Below are positions 1 to 6,056 of a DNA stretch of 7,654 bases, one piece after another. The DNA comes from Actinomycetota bacterium. GTDB taxonomy: Bacteria > Actinomycetota > Acidimicrobiia > Acidimicrobiales > Acidimicrobiaceae. Each line of letters begins with the position of its first letter. The stretch's first letter is position 1. Where the stretch lies: assembly GCA_027318945.1 (NCBI GenBank), contig DAHVOF010000184.1, positions 1-7,654 of the forward strand. Reading direction: 5' to 3'. The translations under genes and the position numbers were made by a program. The notes beneath the pieces are model-generated. The model was not told the DNA's origin, did not search any database, and was given only the letters and a program-made list of their open reading frames with translations.

Positions 1-749
1 GCCTTGGATTCGCTGAATGCTTTGTACAGGCTTTCCGCTATCCAGGGGTGCCGGTTGTAGATATCGGTCCTGACCACGAGCGTATGCATAATGGGGAAGA
101 TTCCAGTTCGACCGAAGTATGCCTTCTCGGTTTCTCGATAGTTCGGGAAAAGCCTTTGCAGGTTCGATCCGCTTTTTACCGACGCAGGCTTTCTCGCTCC
201 TATAACTGCGTCGATCTTTCCCTGTGCGAGCTGGTCGCTCAGGCATTCCTCGACGGGGAGCATTTGAGGCCGGAAGCCGGACATTTCGCTGCGCAGGAGG
301 ATCTCTTCGTGCGAGAGAGGCGTGTCGACGCCGCCTTCCCGCCAGTCAATGCTGTTCAGGTCAACGCCGTACTCGTGGCTGAGGATTCCTCTGATCCAGA
401 CTGCTGCGGTCTGCCAGTACTCTGGGACCCCTACAATCCTGCCTTCAAGATCTTTTGGCTCCTGGATTCCTTGTCTGACGAAGATGAATCCGTGACGGAA
501 CACTCTTGATGGAAATACCGGAATCGCAGTAAAGTCGTCGCGACCCGATGCCCGCATCTGGAGATATCCAGAAAGAGACATCTCCGACGCGTCGAATGAG
601 TTGAAGTCGATCATCCTCGAAAATATCTCCGGCGGCGACTGGATCGGTATATAAGTGAGGTCGATGCCCTCGGGTTTGACCGAGCCGTTTCTAAGGGCTT
701 CGGTGCGATCGTATGGACCGCAAGCAACGGTAAGAGTCAGGTCAGCCAT
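1..749 (-). CDS. 4,5-dihydroxyphthalate decarboxylase / NMT1-like substrate-binding family protein, partial (C-terminus beyond left edge)
   Basis: The minus-strand frame is open from an ATG at 749 to the left edge: 249 residues are visible, and the family is usually about 320-340, so roughly 80 are missing. Recognisable segments are GPYDRTEAL (residues 11-19), AIPVFPSRVFRH (75-86) and EPKDLEGRIVGVPEY followed by TAAVWIRGIL (97-123). These are hallmarks of the family that contains Pht5-type 4,5-dihydroxyphthalate decarboxylase and is often annotated as an ABC-transporter substrate-binding protein. No signal peptide or lipobox precedes the domain, which fits a cytoplasmic enzyme or binding protein better than an exported solute receptor. 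It follows the dioxygenase beta gene on the same strand after 68 bases, so it is probably in the same operon. No clear Shine-Dalgarno is seen before the ATG; the start is chosen because it matches the family N-terminus. The actual substrate cannot be read from sequence. Confidence 0.85.
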   Translation of the reverse strand, partial: MADLTLTVACGPYDRTEALRNGSVKPEGIDLTYIPIQSPPEIFSRMIDFNSFDASEMSLSGYLQMRASGRDDFTAIPVFPSRVFRHGFIFVRQGIQEPKDLEGRIVGVPEYWQTAAVWIRGILSHEYGVDLNSIDWREGGVDTPLSHEEILLRSEMSGFRPQMLPVEECLSDQLAQGKIDAVIGARKPASVKSGSNLQRLFPNYRETEKAYFGRTGIFPIMHTLVVRTDIYNRHPWIAESLYKAFSESK

Positions 750-817
750 TCGGGAAAGTTTAGTGCAGCGACTTAACCTGATCCGGAAAAATGTTCCACG
801 GATTTCAATTCCAGAGT

Positions 818-1333
818 TCAGAAGATAAACGTGAGGTTATGAATGGGAAACTCCCGATTCAGGAGCTCGCAACGCTTTTCTCGGATCTTCCATTCACCCT
901 CGACAGGGATCAGAACGTAGCGGCATCTTGCGTGAAGGCTCCGCGGCGCAGCCAGTCCCGTTTGGAACGGGTTGCCCGGCCGCAGTTCGTGTACCGTCTG
1001 GTTGCAGGCGACAGTCACTTCCTCGCTGCCGTCCGATTTGAGCACCTCTATGTTGGTTAGATCGTGTTGAGTGCGCGATCGGGGACTCTGTGCGAGAGCC
1101 AGCGTGCGAGTCAATCGAAAAACCCGTTCTTCTATGCGTGAGCGCGAGTCCCGGATTATGGCTGGTTCGGGCGGCGGTCCGTCCTTTATGGGCAGCACAT
1201 AGGTCGCGTCTTCGGTGAAAAGATTGAGCCACTCTTCAAGCTTTCCTTCGTCTAATAGGCGGGCTTCCCGGTAAAGAAAGGTTTGAACGCTTAGCAGATT
1301 GGCTAGTTCCTCGGGGAAACTGGAAAGGTTCAT
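818..1333 (-). CDS. Aromatic-ring-hydroxylating dioxygenase, beta subunit
   Basis: A 171-residue protein, the normal length for small subunits of three-component ring-hydroxylating dioxygenases (about 160-180). The N-terminal signature is clear: FLYREARLLDEGKLEEWLNL, followed by FTEDATYVLP (residues 19-48), typical of the NTF2/SnoaL-like fold of these subunits. The C-terminal half (HARCRYVLIPVEGEWKIREKRCELLNRE) also matches the family. The subunit is structural: it packs with alpha in an alpha3beta3 oxygenase and carries no metal site. The ATG lies inside the alpha gene's last codons (ATGA, four shared bases), with a GAAGG about 11 bases upstream, so translation is probably coupled to alpha. 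It is the second gene of a minus-strand cluster, followed by the decarboxylase-like gene. Family assignment is firm; the substrate is unknown. Confidence 0.93.
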   Translation of the reverse strand: MNLSSFPEELANLLSVQTFLYREARLLDEGKLEEWLNLFTEDATYVLPIKDGPPPEPAIIRDSRSRIEERVFRLTRTLALAQSPRSRTQHDLTNIEVLKSDGSEEVTVACNQTVHELRPGNPFQTGLAAPRSLHARCRYVLIPVEGEWKIREKRCELLNREFPIHNLTFIF

Positions 1334-2691
1334 TGAAGGGAGCCTTCGTGGCTTCCATTATTGAGCATGCGGCGAAGCCACTCGCGATAGAGGGATCGTT
1401 GCGGTGTCTCATCTGTCGAATGTCCGACCGTCTCACCTTCATTATTTGTGGTTTCTCGGTGCATTCCGCGGGAGAATTCGAGCCAGGGGCTTCCAGAAGC
1501 TGCGGCACCGCTCTGGACGCACGCGAAAATTTCTATATCGTCAGGAGCGCCGAAGCCGGACGGCCCAAAAAAACACTCATGTTGCGAAAGGCGCTCTGCA
1601 TTGAGAACGTCTCCAGCTCCTCGAAGGTAGGTGGGATGGACGTCGATATAGCTTTTATCGGCTCGAACCGGGTGGATCACTCGGATGTGCGACTCGAACA
1701 GAAAAAGGTTCGGGAAGATGAAGATATTTCTTTGCATCATTATGTCATCTGCTCGTTTTACCCCATAGGCGGTTTCGAGTTTTTCGCGGTAATCCTCTCG
1801 GCTTCGGTAGTCAAAAGTTCCCAGCATCCCTTCTTCCCTCTCGAGAAGGCCGTCTCCGCAGGGGAGTCCTTTCGCGAAGTTCACGGCGCCCACGGTGTTC
1901 CTGGCTTTTGTAGTGCGGTCGGCGGAGCGTTCTCCGGATCGTTCTAGCAGTTCAACAAAGGATTCATGAACGTAATTGCCGTGATAGCCATCGACCCCGT
2001 TCTCCGCTTGCAGCTTCCAGTTCGCCGGGAACTCATAACGCTGAACCCCCTCCGGCAGCCTTAGCGTTCCTTTGGGCGATCTCTCGCACCACAGATCGAT
2101 GTAGCTCCTAACCCCCTCGAGCCTCTCGGATAGCGGTGGGGTTGCGGGGTCAAGATTCGCGAAGATCAATCCCCGATACATATCGACACGTGGTACGGGC
2201 TCCAACCTGAGGTCCCAGTCGAGAAAGTCCTCCGGATATCCGCTTCTTTGGGCTGCGCCAACCAGTTGGCCGTTGTTGGCGAATACCCAGCCATGGTAAG
2301 GACATCTGAAAACGTCGGAGTGCCCGCGCTCCTCCCGGCACACTACGGATCCCCTGTGTGCGCAACGGTTGAAGAGCACATGGATGTCGCCGTCCGAACC
2401 ACGACTAACGATTATGGGCTGCTTGCCAAGGCTGGTGGTGATGTAATTACCGCACTCAGGAATCATTTCCTCGTGTGCTACGAAGATCCAGCTGCGTTCG
2501 AATATTCTTTGGATTTCGAGATTGAATAGCGTTGGGTCGATGTACACGGAGCTATGCACGCGAAATCGGTTCACGTCATCCTTGATCAGACCGGATATCG
2601 TCTCACTGTCCACCGATGCTTCGCTGGAAGCGGCCAGCGCACCGTTCGTGAGGCGGGGTGTCACCGCCGGTTCTTTCGTGCGCGAGTGCAA
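1330..2691 (-). CDS. Aromatic-ring-hydroxylating dioxygenase, alpha subunit (Rieske, benzoate/anthranilate-type)
   Basis: Catalytic subunit that uses O2 and electrons from a ferredoxin/reductase to cis-dihydroxylate an aromatic ring. The Rieske [2Fe-2S] ligands are visible as C110-x-H112 and C130-x2-H133 (17 residues between). The mononuclear iron site follows: E230-N-G-V-D234-G-Y-H237 and H242, with D234 as the usual bridging aspartate and D384/D385 (GAPDDIE) supplying the carboxylate ligand. Overall length (453) and the segments RFRVHSSVYID, IFERSWIFVAHE and GHSTDETPQRSLYREW resemble benzoate/toluate/anthranilate dioxygenase large subunits, so a carboxylated aromatic is the likely substrate, by inference. 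The start is uncertain. An in-frame TAA lies four codons upstream, and the first in-frame ATG (residue 77) falls inside the conserved domain, so translation must begin at a non-ATG codon. TTG at 2691 is given here; GTG at 2664 or 2613 are alternatives, and none has a strong Shine-Dalgarno. It overlaps the beta gene by ATGA. Confidence 0.93.
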   Translation of the reverse strand: MHSRTKEPAVTPRLTNGALAASSEASVDSETISGLIKDDVNRFRVHSSVYIDPTLFNLEIQRIFERSWIFVAHEEMIPECGNYITTSLGKQPIIVSRGSDGDIHVLFNRCAHRGSVVCREERGHSDVFRCPYHGWVFANNGQLVGAAQRSGYPEDFLDWDLRLEPVPRVDMYRGLIFANLDPATPPLSERLEGVRSYIDLWCERSPKGTLRLPEGVQRYEFPANWKLQAENGVDGYHGNYVHESFVELLERSGERSADRTTKARNTVGAVNFAKGLPCGDGLLEREEGMLGTFDYRSREDYREKLETAYGVKRADDIMMQRNIFIFPNLFLFESHIRVIHPVRADKSYIDVHPTYLRGAGDVLNAERLSQHECFFGPSGFGAPDDIEIFACVQSGAAASGSPWLEFSRGMHRETTNNEGETVGHSTDETPQRSLYREWLRRMLNNGSHEGSLQ

Positions 2692-2705
2692 TGATAGTGC
2701 TTAGG

Positions 2706-2740
2706 TGTCAACTCGATGCGCCCCCCACTAAGTCATTATC
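2706..2740 (-). promoter_or_regulatory. Candidate promoter elements upstream of the dioxygenase operon
   Basis: On the minus strand a GATAAT (2740-2735, five of six matches to TATAAT) lies about 45 bases upstream of the TTG start, with no good -35 at the proper distance. A perfect TTGACA (2711-2706) lies closer to the gene but has no -10-like hexamer 16-18 bases downstream. The 188-base gap after the MerR gene suggests the operon has its own promoter, but neither element is convincing alone. Confidence 0.2.
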
Positions 2741-2879
2741 GCCAAATCACTTTGAACTAGATGTTAGCTGTCAAGATCGCGGAATATCTTTTTTTGGAAC
2801 AGTGGGTACATAGCTATGCCGAGTCTATGCGTGGTGCATGTTGCAATCCAACGCTGCCGCGCATTTGGACAAGATGTCG

Positions 2880-3194
2880 CTATTGGGTCTTTTTTAGCCT
2901 GGAAATCTCACGTTGCAGCTCCTTGACCTGCGCCTCGAGGTCAAGCAGTCTTCGGATGCCTGCTAATGTGAGCCCTTCTGCGGCCAGACCCATGACCTTT
3001 TCCACGAGGTATATCTGGTTTACGCTGTATCGCCGCTGACCGCCTTCCGAACGCGCTGGGCACACCACCGCTTCATTGTCCAGGCGTCGAAGAAAAGCCG
3101 GCTGCACCTTGAGCATGTCGGCAACCTGGCCAACTGAGTAGATGGCCAGATGTTCATCGTGGAATGGAAGACCGTCTCCTGCCACTCGCTTCAC
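2880..3194 (-). CDS. MerR-family regulator, HspR-like
   Basis: A 104-residue DNA-binding protein. The helix-turn-helix runs about residues 18-40 (YSVGQVADMLKVQPAFLRRL). The wing follows with RSEGGQRRYS (48-57), then the second helical pair (IYLVEKVMGLAAEGLTLAGIRRLL). A short leucine/charged coiled coil (about 86-102) fits MerR-type dimerisation. The layout 'GGxRRYS...LxxEGxxLAGIRRxLxLE' matches HspR and the related MerR proteins found next to small heat-shock genes. No cysteine-rich metal or drug-binding domain is present. It lies 90 bases downstream of hsp20 on the same strand, so it probably controls hsp20 and itself, with repression likely by analogy to HspR. The start used is a GTG at 3194 with AAAGGG only a few bases upstream; a second GTG at 3185 is possible, and the conserved domain begins only at residue 17. 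Confidence 0.85.
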   Translation of the reverse strand: MKRVAGDGLPFHDEHLAIYSVGQVADMLKVQPAFLRRLDNEAVVCPARSEGGQRRYSVNQIYLVEKVMGLAAEGLTLAGIRRLLDLEAQVKELQREISRLKKTQ

Positions 3195-3232
3195 GCCCTT
3201 TCATCGTTCCTCGACAGTATAAACCCGCCGAA

Positions 3233-3265
3233 GAAGGCCCGTCCCTTTAGGGTAGACGGGCCTTC
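3233..3265 (-). terminator. Perfect 11-bp hairpin between hsp20 and the MerR gene
   Basis: GAAGGCCCGTC (3233-3243) and GACGGGCCTTC (3255-3265) are exact inverted complements with an 11-base loop. It starts 19 bases past the hsp20 stop, where an intrinsic terminator or a transcript-end stabiliser would sit. On the minus strand the stem is followed by TTCGGCGGGTTT rather than a run of T, so it is not a textbook rho-independent terminator. It may act as a partial terminator that lowers regulator expression relative to hsp20, or protect the 3' end of hsp20 mRNA. Confidence 0.6.
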
Positions 3266-3284
3266 AGCGCAGATTTTTCACTGT

Positions 3285-3719
3285 CTATGCGTTGATCGCA
3301 TGTTTTTTATTGTCACCAGCGCCAACATGAACTTTTCGGGGTTTTGCTGTTTCGGCAACGGGGATTTTCACAGTCAAAACGCCGTTGACGTAATTAGCTT
3401 CGATATGGTCAGTGTCAAGTGTCTCGCCCAGGAACAGCTGTCTCGTAAAGCTTCCGTGTACCCGCTCGCTGGAGATAATTTCGACGTCTTTGCCTTCGGT
3501 TTCCACACGGGGCTTTTCGGCGTGAACACTTAGCATGTTCTTTTCGACTGTTATGTCGATGGAGTCCGGATCGACGCCTGGAAGATCAAACTCTGCGATG
3601 AAGTGATCGCCTTCCCGGTAAGCGTCCAGCGGCATTCCTGATGGCCGCAATGACGAGTCCCAAAGCTGCTGAGTCAACCTGTCAAGGTCGCGGAATGGAT
3701 CAGTGCGCATAAGCATCAT
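3285..3719 (-). CDS. Small heat-shock protein, Hsp20/alpha-crystallin family
   Basis: A 144-residue ATP-independent holdase chaperone that binds unfolding proteins in the cytoplasm as oligomers. The N-terminal MLMRTDPFRDLDRLTQQ is typical of actinobacterial Hsp20. The alpha-crystallin domain spans about residues 30-133, with FDLPGVDPDSIDITVEKNMLSV (44-65), the RQLFLGETLDTDHIEANY segment, and the diagnostic A-x4-GVLTV motif (A108, G113-V117). A short C-terminal V130-x-V132 resembles the IxI/V motif that links sHSP subunits. A strong AGGAGG (3725-3730) precedes two adjacent ATG codons: spacing is 5 bases to 3719 and 8 bases to 3716, so either could be used. It is followed by the MerR gene and preceded by an AT-rich promoter with a palindromic operator candidate. 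It is complete. Confidence 0.95.
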   Translation of the reverse strand: MMLMRTDPFRDLDRLTQQLWDSSLRPSGMPLDAYREGDHFIAEFDLPGVDPDSIDITVEKNMLSVHAEKPRVETEGKDVEIISSERVHGSFTRQLFLGETLDTDHIEANYVNGVLTVKIPVAETAKPRKVHVGAGDNKKHAINA

Positions 3720-3762
3720 AGAGACCTCCTACGAATCTCGTAATTACATACTTACTAATCTA

Positions 3763-3781
3763 GTTATAGATAATCTATAAC
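3763..3781. promoter_or_regulatory. Perfect 9-1-9 palindrome, candidate operator of the HspR-like regulator
   Basis: GTTATAGAT-A-ATCTATAAC is a perfect inverted repeat with nine-base arms and one central base. It covers the candidate -10 hexamer and part of the spacer of the hsp20 promoter, where a bound dimer would block polymerase. The MerR-type regulator encoded two genes downstream is the obvious binding candidate. The sequence does not resemble the known HspR element HAIR (CTTGAGT-N7-ACTCAAG). Smaller palindromes flank it (ACTA-N3-TAGT at 3754-3764 and GTAATTAC at 3740-3747). Confidence 0.55.
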
Positions 3782-3792
3782 ATAGAACACAA
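3763..3792 (-). promoter_or_regulatory. Candidate hsp20 promoter
   Basis: On the minus strand TTGTGT (3792-3787) and TATAAC (3768-3763) are separated by 18 bases, in a strikingly AT-rich stretch (about 3740-3810) compared with its surroundings. Transcription would begin near 3756, giving a leader of about 37 bases carrying the AGGAGG of hsp20. Spacing and position are good; the hexamers match the sigma-70 consensus only moderately. Confidence 0.45.
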
Positions 3793-4150
3793 TTAATATA
3801 TCTAACAAGCGGCATATATTCAATGTTCCCGCCTTATTTCAAAGTCAGGGTTAAATATTTTCAGGGTGCCTTGGTCGAAAGTCTCAGCAGTACCGCATCT
3901 GCGAATTCGCGTGTGACTGATCATAACTCCAGCGGCAGGAACAAGAAATTTTTGCACCCTTCTTCAGTATCAGTGGCTGTCGAAAAGTGGCGGACATGCT
4001 CGTACCACGTTGTGTAAACCGCGCATTGGTTCGGAGGGTGCCCAGGAGAATTCGCGCAAAGCTGGGCAAGCCTTTCTCGGCATGCGCGCTGACATAGCGA
4101 CCTCACATGCGAGGGCGGAGGTCCCACTGCCGAATTTGCCGAGGATATTC
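3793..4150. other. Intergenic stretch with no convincing gene
   Basis: Between the hsp20 promoter and the thiC promoter no reading frame looks like a protein: those present are 61-68 codons, overlap one another on both strands, lack Shine-Dalgarno sequences and show no recognisable motif. Two inverted repeats are visible: GCACCCTTC (3954-3962) with GGAGGGTGC (4033-4041), and GACCTC (4099-4104) with GAGGTC (4118-4123). Neither forms a recognised RNA. The divergent arrangement of hsp20 and thiC may explain the length, or it may be decayed sequence. Confidence 0.5.
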
Positions 4151-4180
4151 TGGAAAGTTCTCATGATTGAGTGATAGGGT
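4151..4180 (+). promoter_or_regulatory. Candidate thiC promoter
   Basis: TGGAAA (4151-4156) and TAGGGT (4175-4180) are 18 bases apart. TAGGGT fits the TANNNT pattern of actinobacterial -10 boxes, and TGGAAA matches four of six bases of TTGACA. Initiation would fall near 4187, just ahead of the riboswitch, which is the expected geometry. This is based on position and sequence match alone. Confidence 0.35.
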
Positions 4181-4194
4181 CAATAGAAAAATGA

Positions 4195-4276
4195 TGCCGG
4201 GAGCTCTTTAAAGGGCTGAGAGGATGCCAGCGCGTCGACCGAGTTAACCTGATCCGGGTAATGCCGGCGGAGGGAG
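4195..4276 (+). promoter_or_regulatory. TPP riboswitch (THI element) upstream of thiC
   Basis: The conserved blocks occur in order: GGGAGC (4199-4204), P2 hairpin GCUCU-UUAA-AGGGC (4203-4216), CUGAGA (4216-4221), AACCUGAUC (4246-4254), P4 hairpin CCGG-GUAAUG-CCGG (4254-4267), then CGGAGGGA. These are the pyrimidine-sensing and pyrophosphate-sensing arms of the thiamine pyrophosphate aptamer. The 3' end GGAGGG is also the thiC Shine-Dalgarno (4269-4274), so TPP binding should hide it and repress translation; no terminator hairpin lies between aptamer and gene. The closing helix P1 is not obvious from flanking bases and may be short. Family assignment is firm from these blocks plus the downstream gene. 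Confidence 0.95.
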
Positions 4277-4281
4277 AGATG

Positions 4282-5970
4282 ATGAGTACATCTATCAAGA
4301 AGGTCTATTTAAAGTCGCCAGAAAGAGGGTTGGAAGTACCTTTTAAAGAGGTAGAGCTTCAGGAGCTGGACGATAGCGGCGAGCCTGTGAAGTTCCATCT
4401 ATACGACACCTCCGGACCTGACGGCAATCCAAAGTTCGGATTGACGCCTCTGCGATTGCCTTGGATCCTGGATCGTGGCGACGTGGTTGAGGTGCGCACT
4501 GACTCGGTTGTAGTACCATACACGAAAAAGTCGGAAGAGATGGGGTCCGCGACGCTGACTCATCGAGTCAGTCAGGCAAGACCAGGTAGCAGGCCGACTC
4601 AACTTGAGTACGCAAGGCAGGGTTTGGTTACCCCAGAGATGGAGTTTGTTGCATTCAGGGAGGGAGTGGAGCCAGAGTACGTCGCGGCTGAAATTCGCGA
4701 AGGTCGTGCCATCCTTCCTTCGAACATCAACCATCCCGAGAGCGAACCGATGATCATTGGCAGGAATTTCCTAGTCAAGGTAAACGCGAATATTGGCAAT
4801 TCGGTCGTCTTTTCCGGCGTGGACGAAGAGGTGACAAAGCTTCGACAGGCTATTCGCTACGGAGCGGACACGGTTATGGATCTTTCTACCGGGAAAGACA
4901 TCATGACGATCCGAGAAGCGATCATCAGAAACTCCCCGGTTCCGGTTGGCACCGTCCCTATCTACGAAGCTCTTGAAAGGGTGGGCGGCGTAGCCGAGGA
5001 CCTCAACTGGGACATTTTTGCGGAAACCATGATCTCCCAGGCGGAACAGGGTGTCGATTACATGACGATTCACGCTGGCCTGTTGCTAGGTCATGTGCCG
5101 CTCACAATACCTCGGGTGACCGGAATCGTGAGCCGGGGCGGTTCCATACTTGCCACGTGGTGCCTGGCTCACCATAAAGAGAATTTTCTTTATGAGCATT
5201 TCGACGAAGTATGTGAGATATTGGCTGCATACGACATATCTGTGTCGTTGGGAGACGGGCTTAGGCCTGGATCGATCGCCGATGCAAATGACGAGGCGCA
5301 GTTCGCTGAGCTAAAGACCCTAGGTGAACTTACCTCCAGGGCCAGGGCCAAGGGTGTTCAGGTGATGGTGGAAGGCCCGGGCCACGTCCCACTGCACAAG
5401 ATCAAGGAGAACGTAGATCTTCAGCAGGTTGTCTGCGACGATGCCCCCTTCTACACGCTTGGACCTTTGACAACCGACATCGCTCCAGGCTATGACCACA
5501 TCACTTCGGCTATTGGAGCGGCACTGATTGCGAGCTACGGAACTGCGATGCTGTGTTATGTCACGCCCAAGGAACATTTAGGACTGCCAAGCCTCGAAGA
5601 CGTAAAACAGGGGATGATCGCTTACAAGATTGCAGCGCATGCAGGCGACATTGCCAAAGGGCATCCAATGGCTTCCAAGTGGGATGACGCTCTTTCCAGG
5701 GCGAGGTTCGATTTCCGCTGGGAGGATCAGTTCAATCTTGCTTTGGATCCAGAGACGGCGAGGAGCTATCACGACCATACGCTGCCCGCGCCTTCATCCA
5801 AGAAGGCCCATTTCTGTTCGATGTGCGGTCCGAAGTTCTGTTCGATGGCCTTGTCGCAGAAGCTGAGGCATGCATGGGATGAAGAGGTGGTTTCGGGCAT
5901 GGAGGAGAAAGCCAAGGAGTTCGAGCAGCTTGGCGGCTCCATATACGTTGAGATCTCCGGAAAGAGCTAG
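4282..5970 (+). CDS. thiC: Phosphomethylpyrimidine synthase ThiC
   Basis: Radical-SAM enzyme that converts 5-aminoimidazole ribotide to hydroxymethylpyrimidine phosphate, the pyrimidine half of thiamine. The 562-residue protein carries the ThiC-specific cluster motif C512-x2-C515-x4-C520 (CSMCGPKFC) near the C-terminus. Conserved core segments are visible: LPSNINHPE, NANIGNS, ADTVMDLSTG, PVPVGTVPIYEAL, YMTIHAG, GIVSRGGSI, HHKENFLYEHFDE, SLGDGLRPGS, VEGPGHVPLHKI and YHDHTLP. It is shorter than the E. coli protein (about 630), consistent with forms with a reduced N-terminal extension. The start is ATG 4282, seven bases after GGAGGG; the adjacent ATG at 4279 is possible but poorly spaced. The in-frame ATG at 4261 is part of the riboswitch P4 loop and is rejected as a start. 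It is monocistronic here and regulated by the TPP riboswitch. Confidence 0.97.
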   Translation: MSTSIKKVYLKSPERGLEVPFKEVELQELDDSGEPVKFHLYDTSGPDGNPKFGLTPLRLPWILDRGDVVEVRTDSVVVPYTKKSEEMGSATLTHRVSQARPGSRPTQLEYARQGLVTPEMEFVAFREGVEPEYVAAEIREGRAILPSNINHPESEPMIIGRNFLVKVNANIGNSVVFSGVDEEVTKLRQAIRYGADTVMDLSTGKDIMTIREAIIRNSPVPVGTVPIYEALERVGGVAEDLNWDIFAETMISQAEQGVDYMTIHAGLLLGHVPLTIPRVTGIVSRGGSILATWCLAHHKENFLYEHFDEVCEILAAYDISVSLGDGLRPGSIADANDEAQFAELKTLGELTSRARAKGVQVMVEGPGHVPLHKIKENVDLQQVVCDDAPFYTLGPLTTDIAPGYDHITSAIGAALIASYGTAMLCYVTPKEHLGLPSLEDVKQGMIAYKIAAHAGDIAKGHPMASKWDDALSRARFDFRWEDQFNLALDPETARSYHDHTLPAPSSKKAHFCSMCGPKFCSMALSQKLRHAWDEEVVSGMEEKAKEFEQLGGSIYVEISGKS

Positions 5971-5986
5971 CAGCATTATTACTAGA

Positions 5987-6056
5987 CGGGCATGATGCTA
6001 GAGCGGTCGTCTTTCTCGCGAAAGCATCTGCCCGCATGACTGTCTCAGGCGGGCAG
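5987..6056. terminator. Overlapping hairpins between convergent thiC and valS
   Basis: CGGGCA-T-GATGCT (5987-5999) pairs with AGCATCTGCCCG (6023-6034) as a 12-bp stem with one bulged T, enclosing CTTTC-TCGC-GAAAG (6011-6024, overlapping the stem by two bases). The distal arm can instead pair downstream: CTGCCCGC (6028-6035) with GCGGGCAG (6049-6056), whose 13-base loop contains the valS stop codon. No T-run follows on either strand, so this is only a candidate bidirectional terminator for the converging genes. Confidence 0.45.

Noticed and set aside
48..509. Plus-strand 153-codon open frame
   Set aside because: It is antisense to the decarboxylase-like gene, whose minus-strand translation carries clear family motifs.
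1333..1947. Plus-strand 204-codon open frame opposite the dioxygenase alpha gene
   Set aside because: Antisense shadow of a well-conserved Rieske oxygenase frame; no supporting start signal or homology features.
2773..2795. AAGAT...ATCTT followed by seven T residues on the plus strand, terminator-like
   Set aside because: The stem is only five weak base pairs and there is no plus-strand gene upstream to terminate.
2809..2818. CATAGCTATG palindrome in the gap between the MerR gene and the dioxygenase operon
   Set aside because: A ten-base palindrome is common by chance and it is not positioned against a convincing promoter; it could be revisited if conserved.
3954..4041. GCACCCTTC and GGAGGGTGC 70 bases apart, resembling a tRNA acceptor stem in an 88-base unit
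   Set aside because: There is no GTTCRANNC T-loop, no recognisable D-loop or anticodon arm, and the 3' end reads CCAGG without a proper discriminator plus CCA.
3921..4127. Minus-strand 68-codon frame (GTG start) in the hsp20-thiC gap
   Set aside because: No ribosome binding site, no recognised motif, and it overlaps other equally short frames on the same strand; most likely chance.
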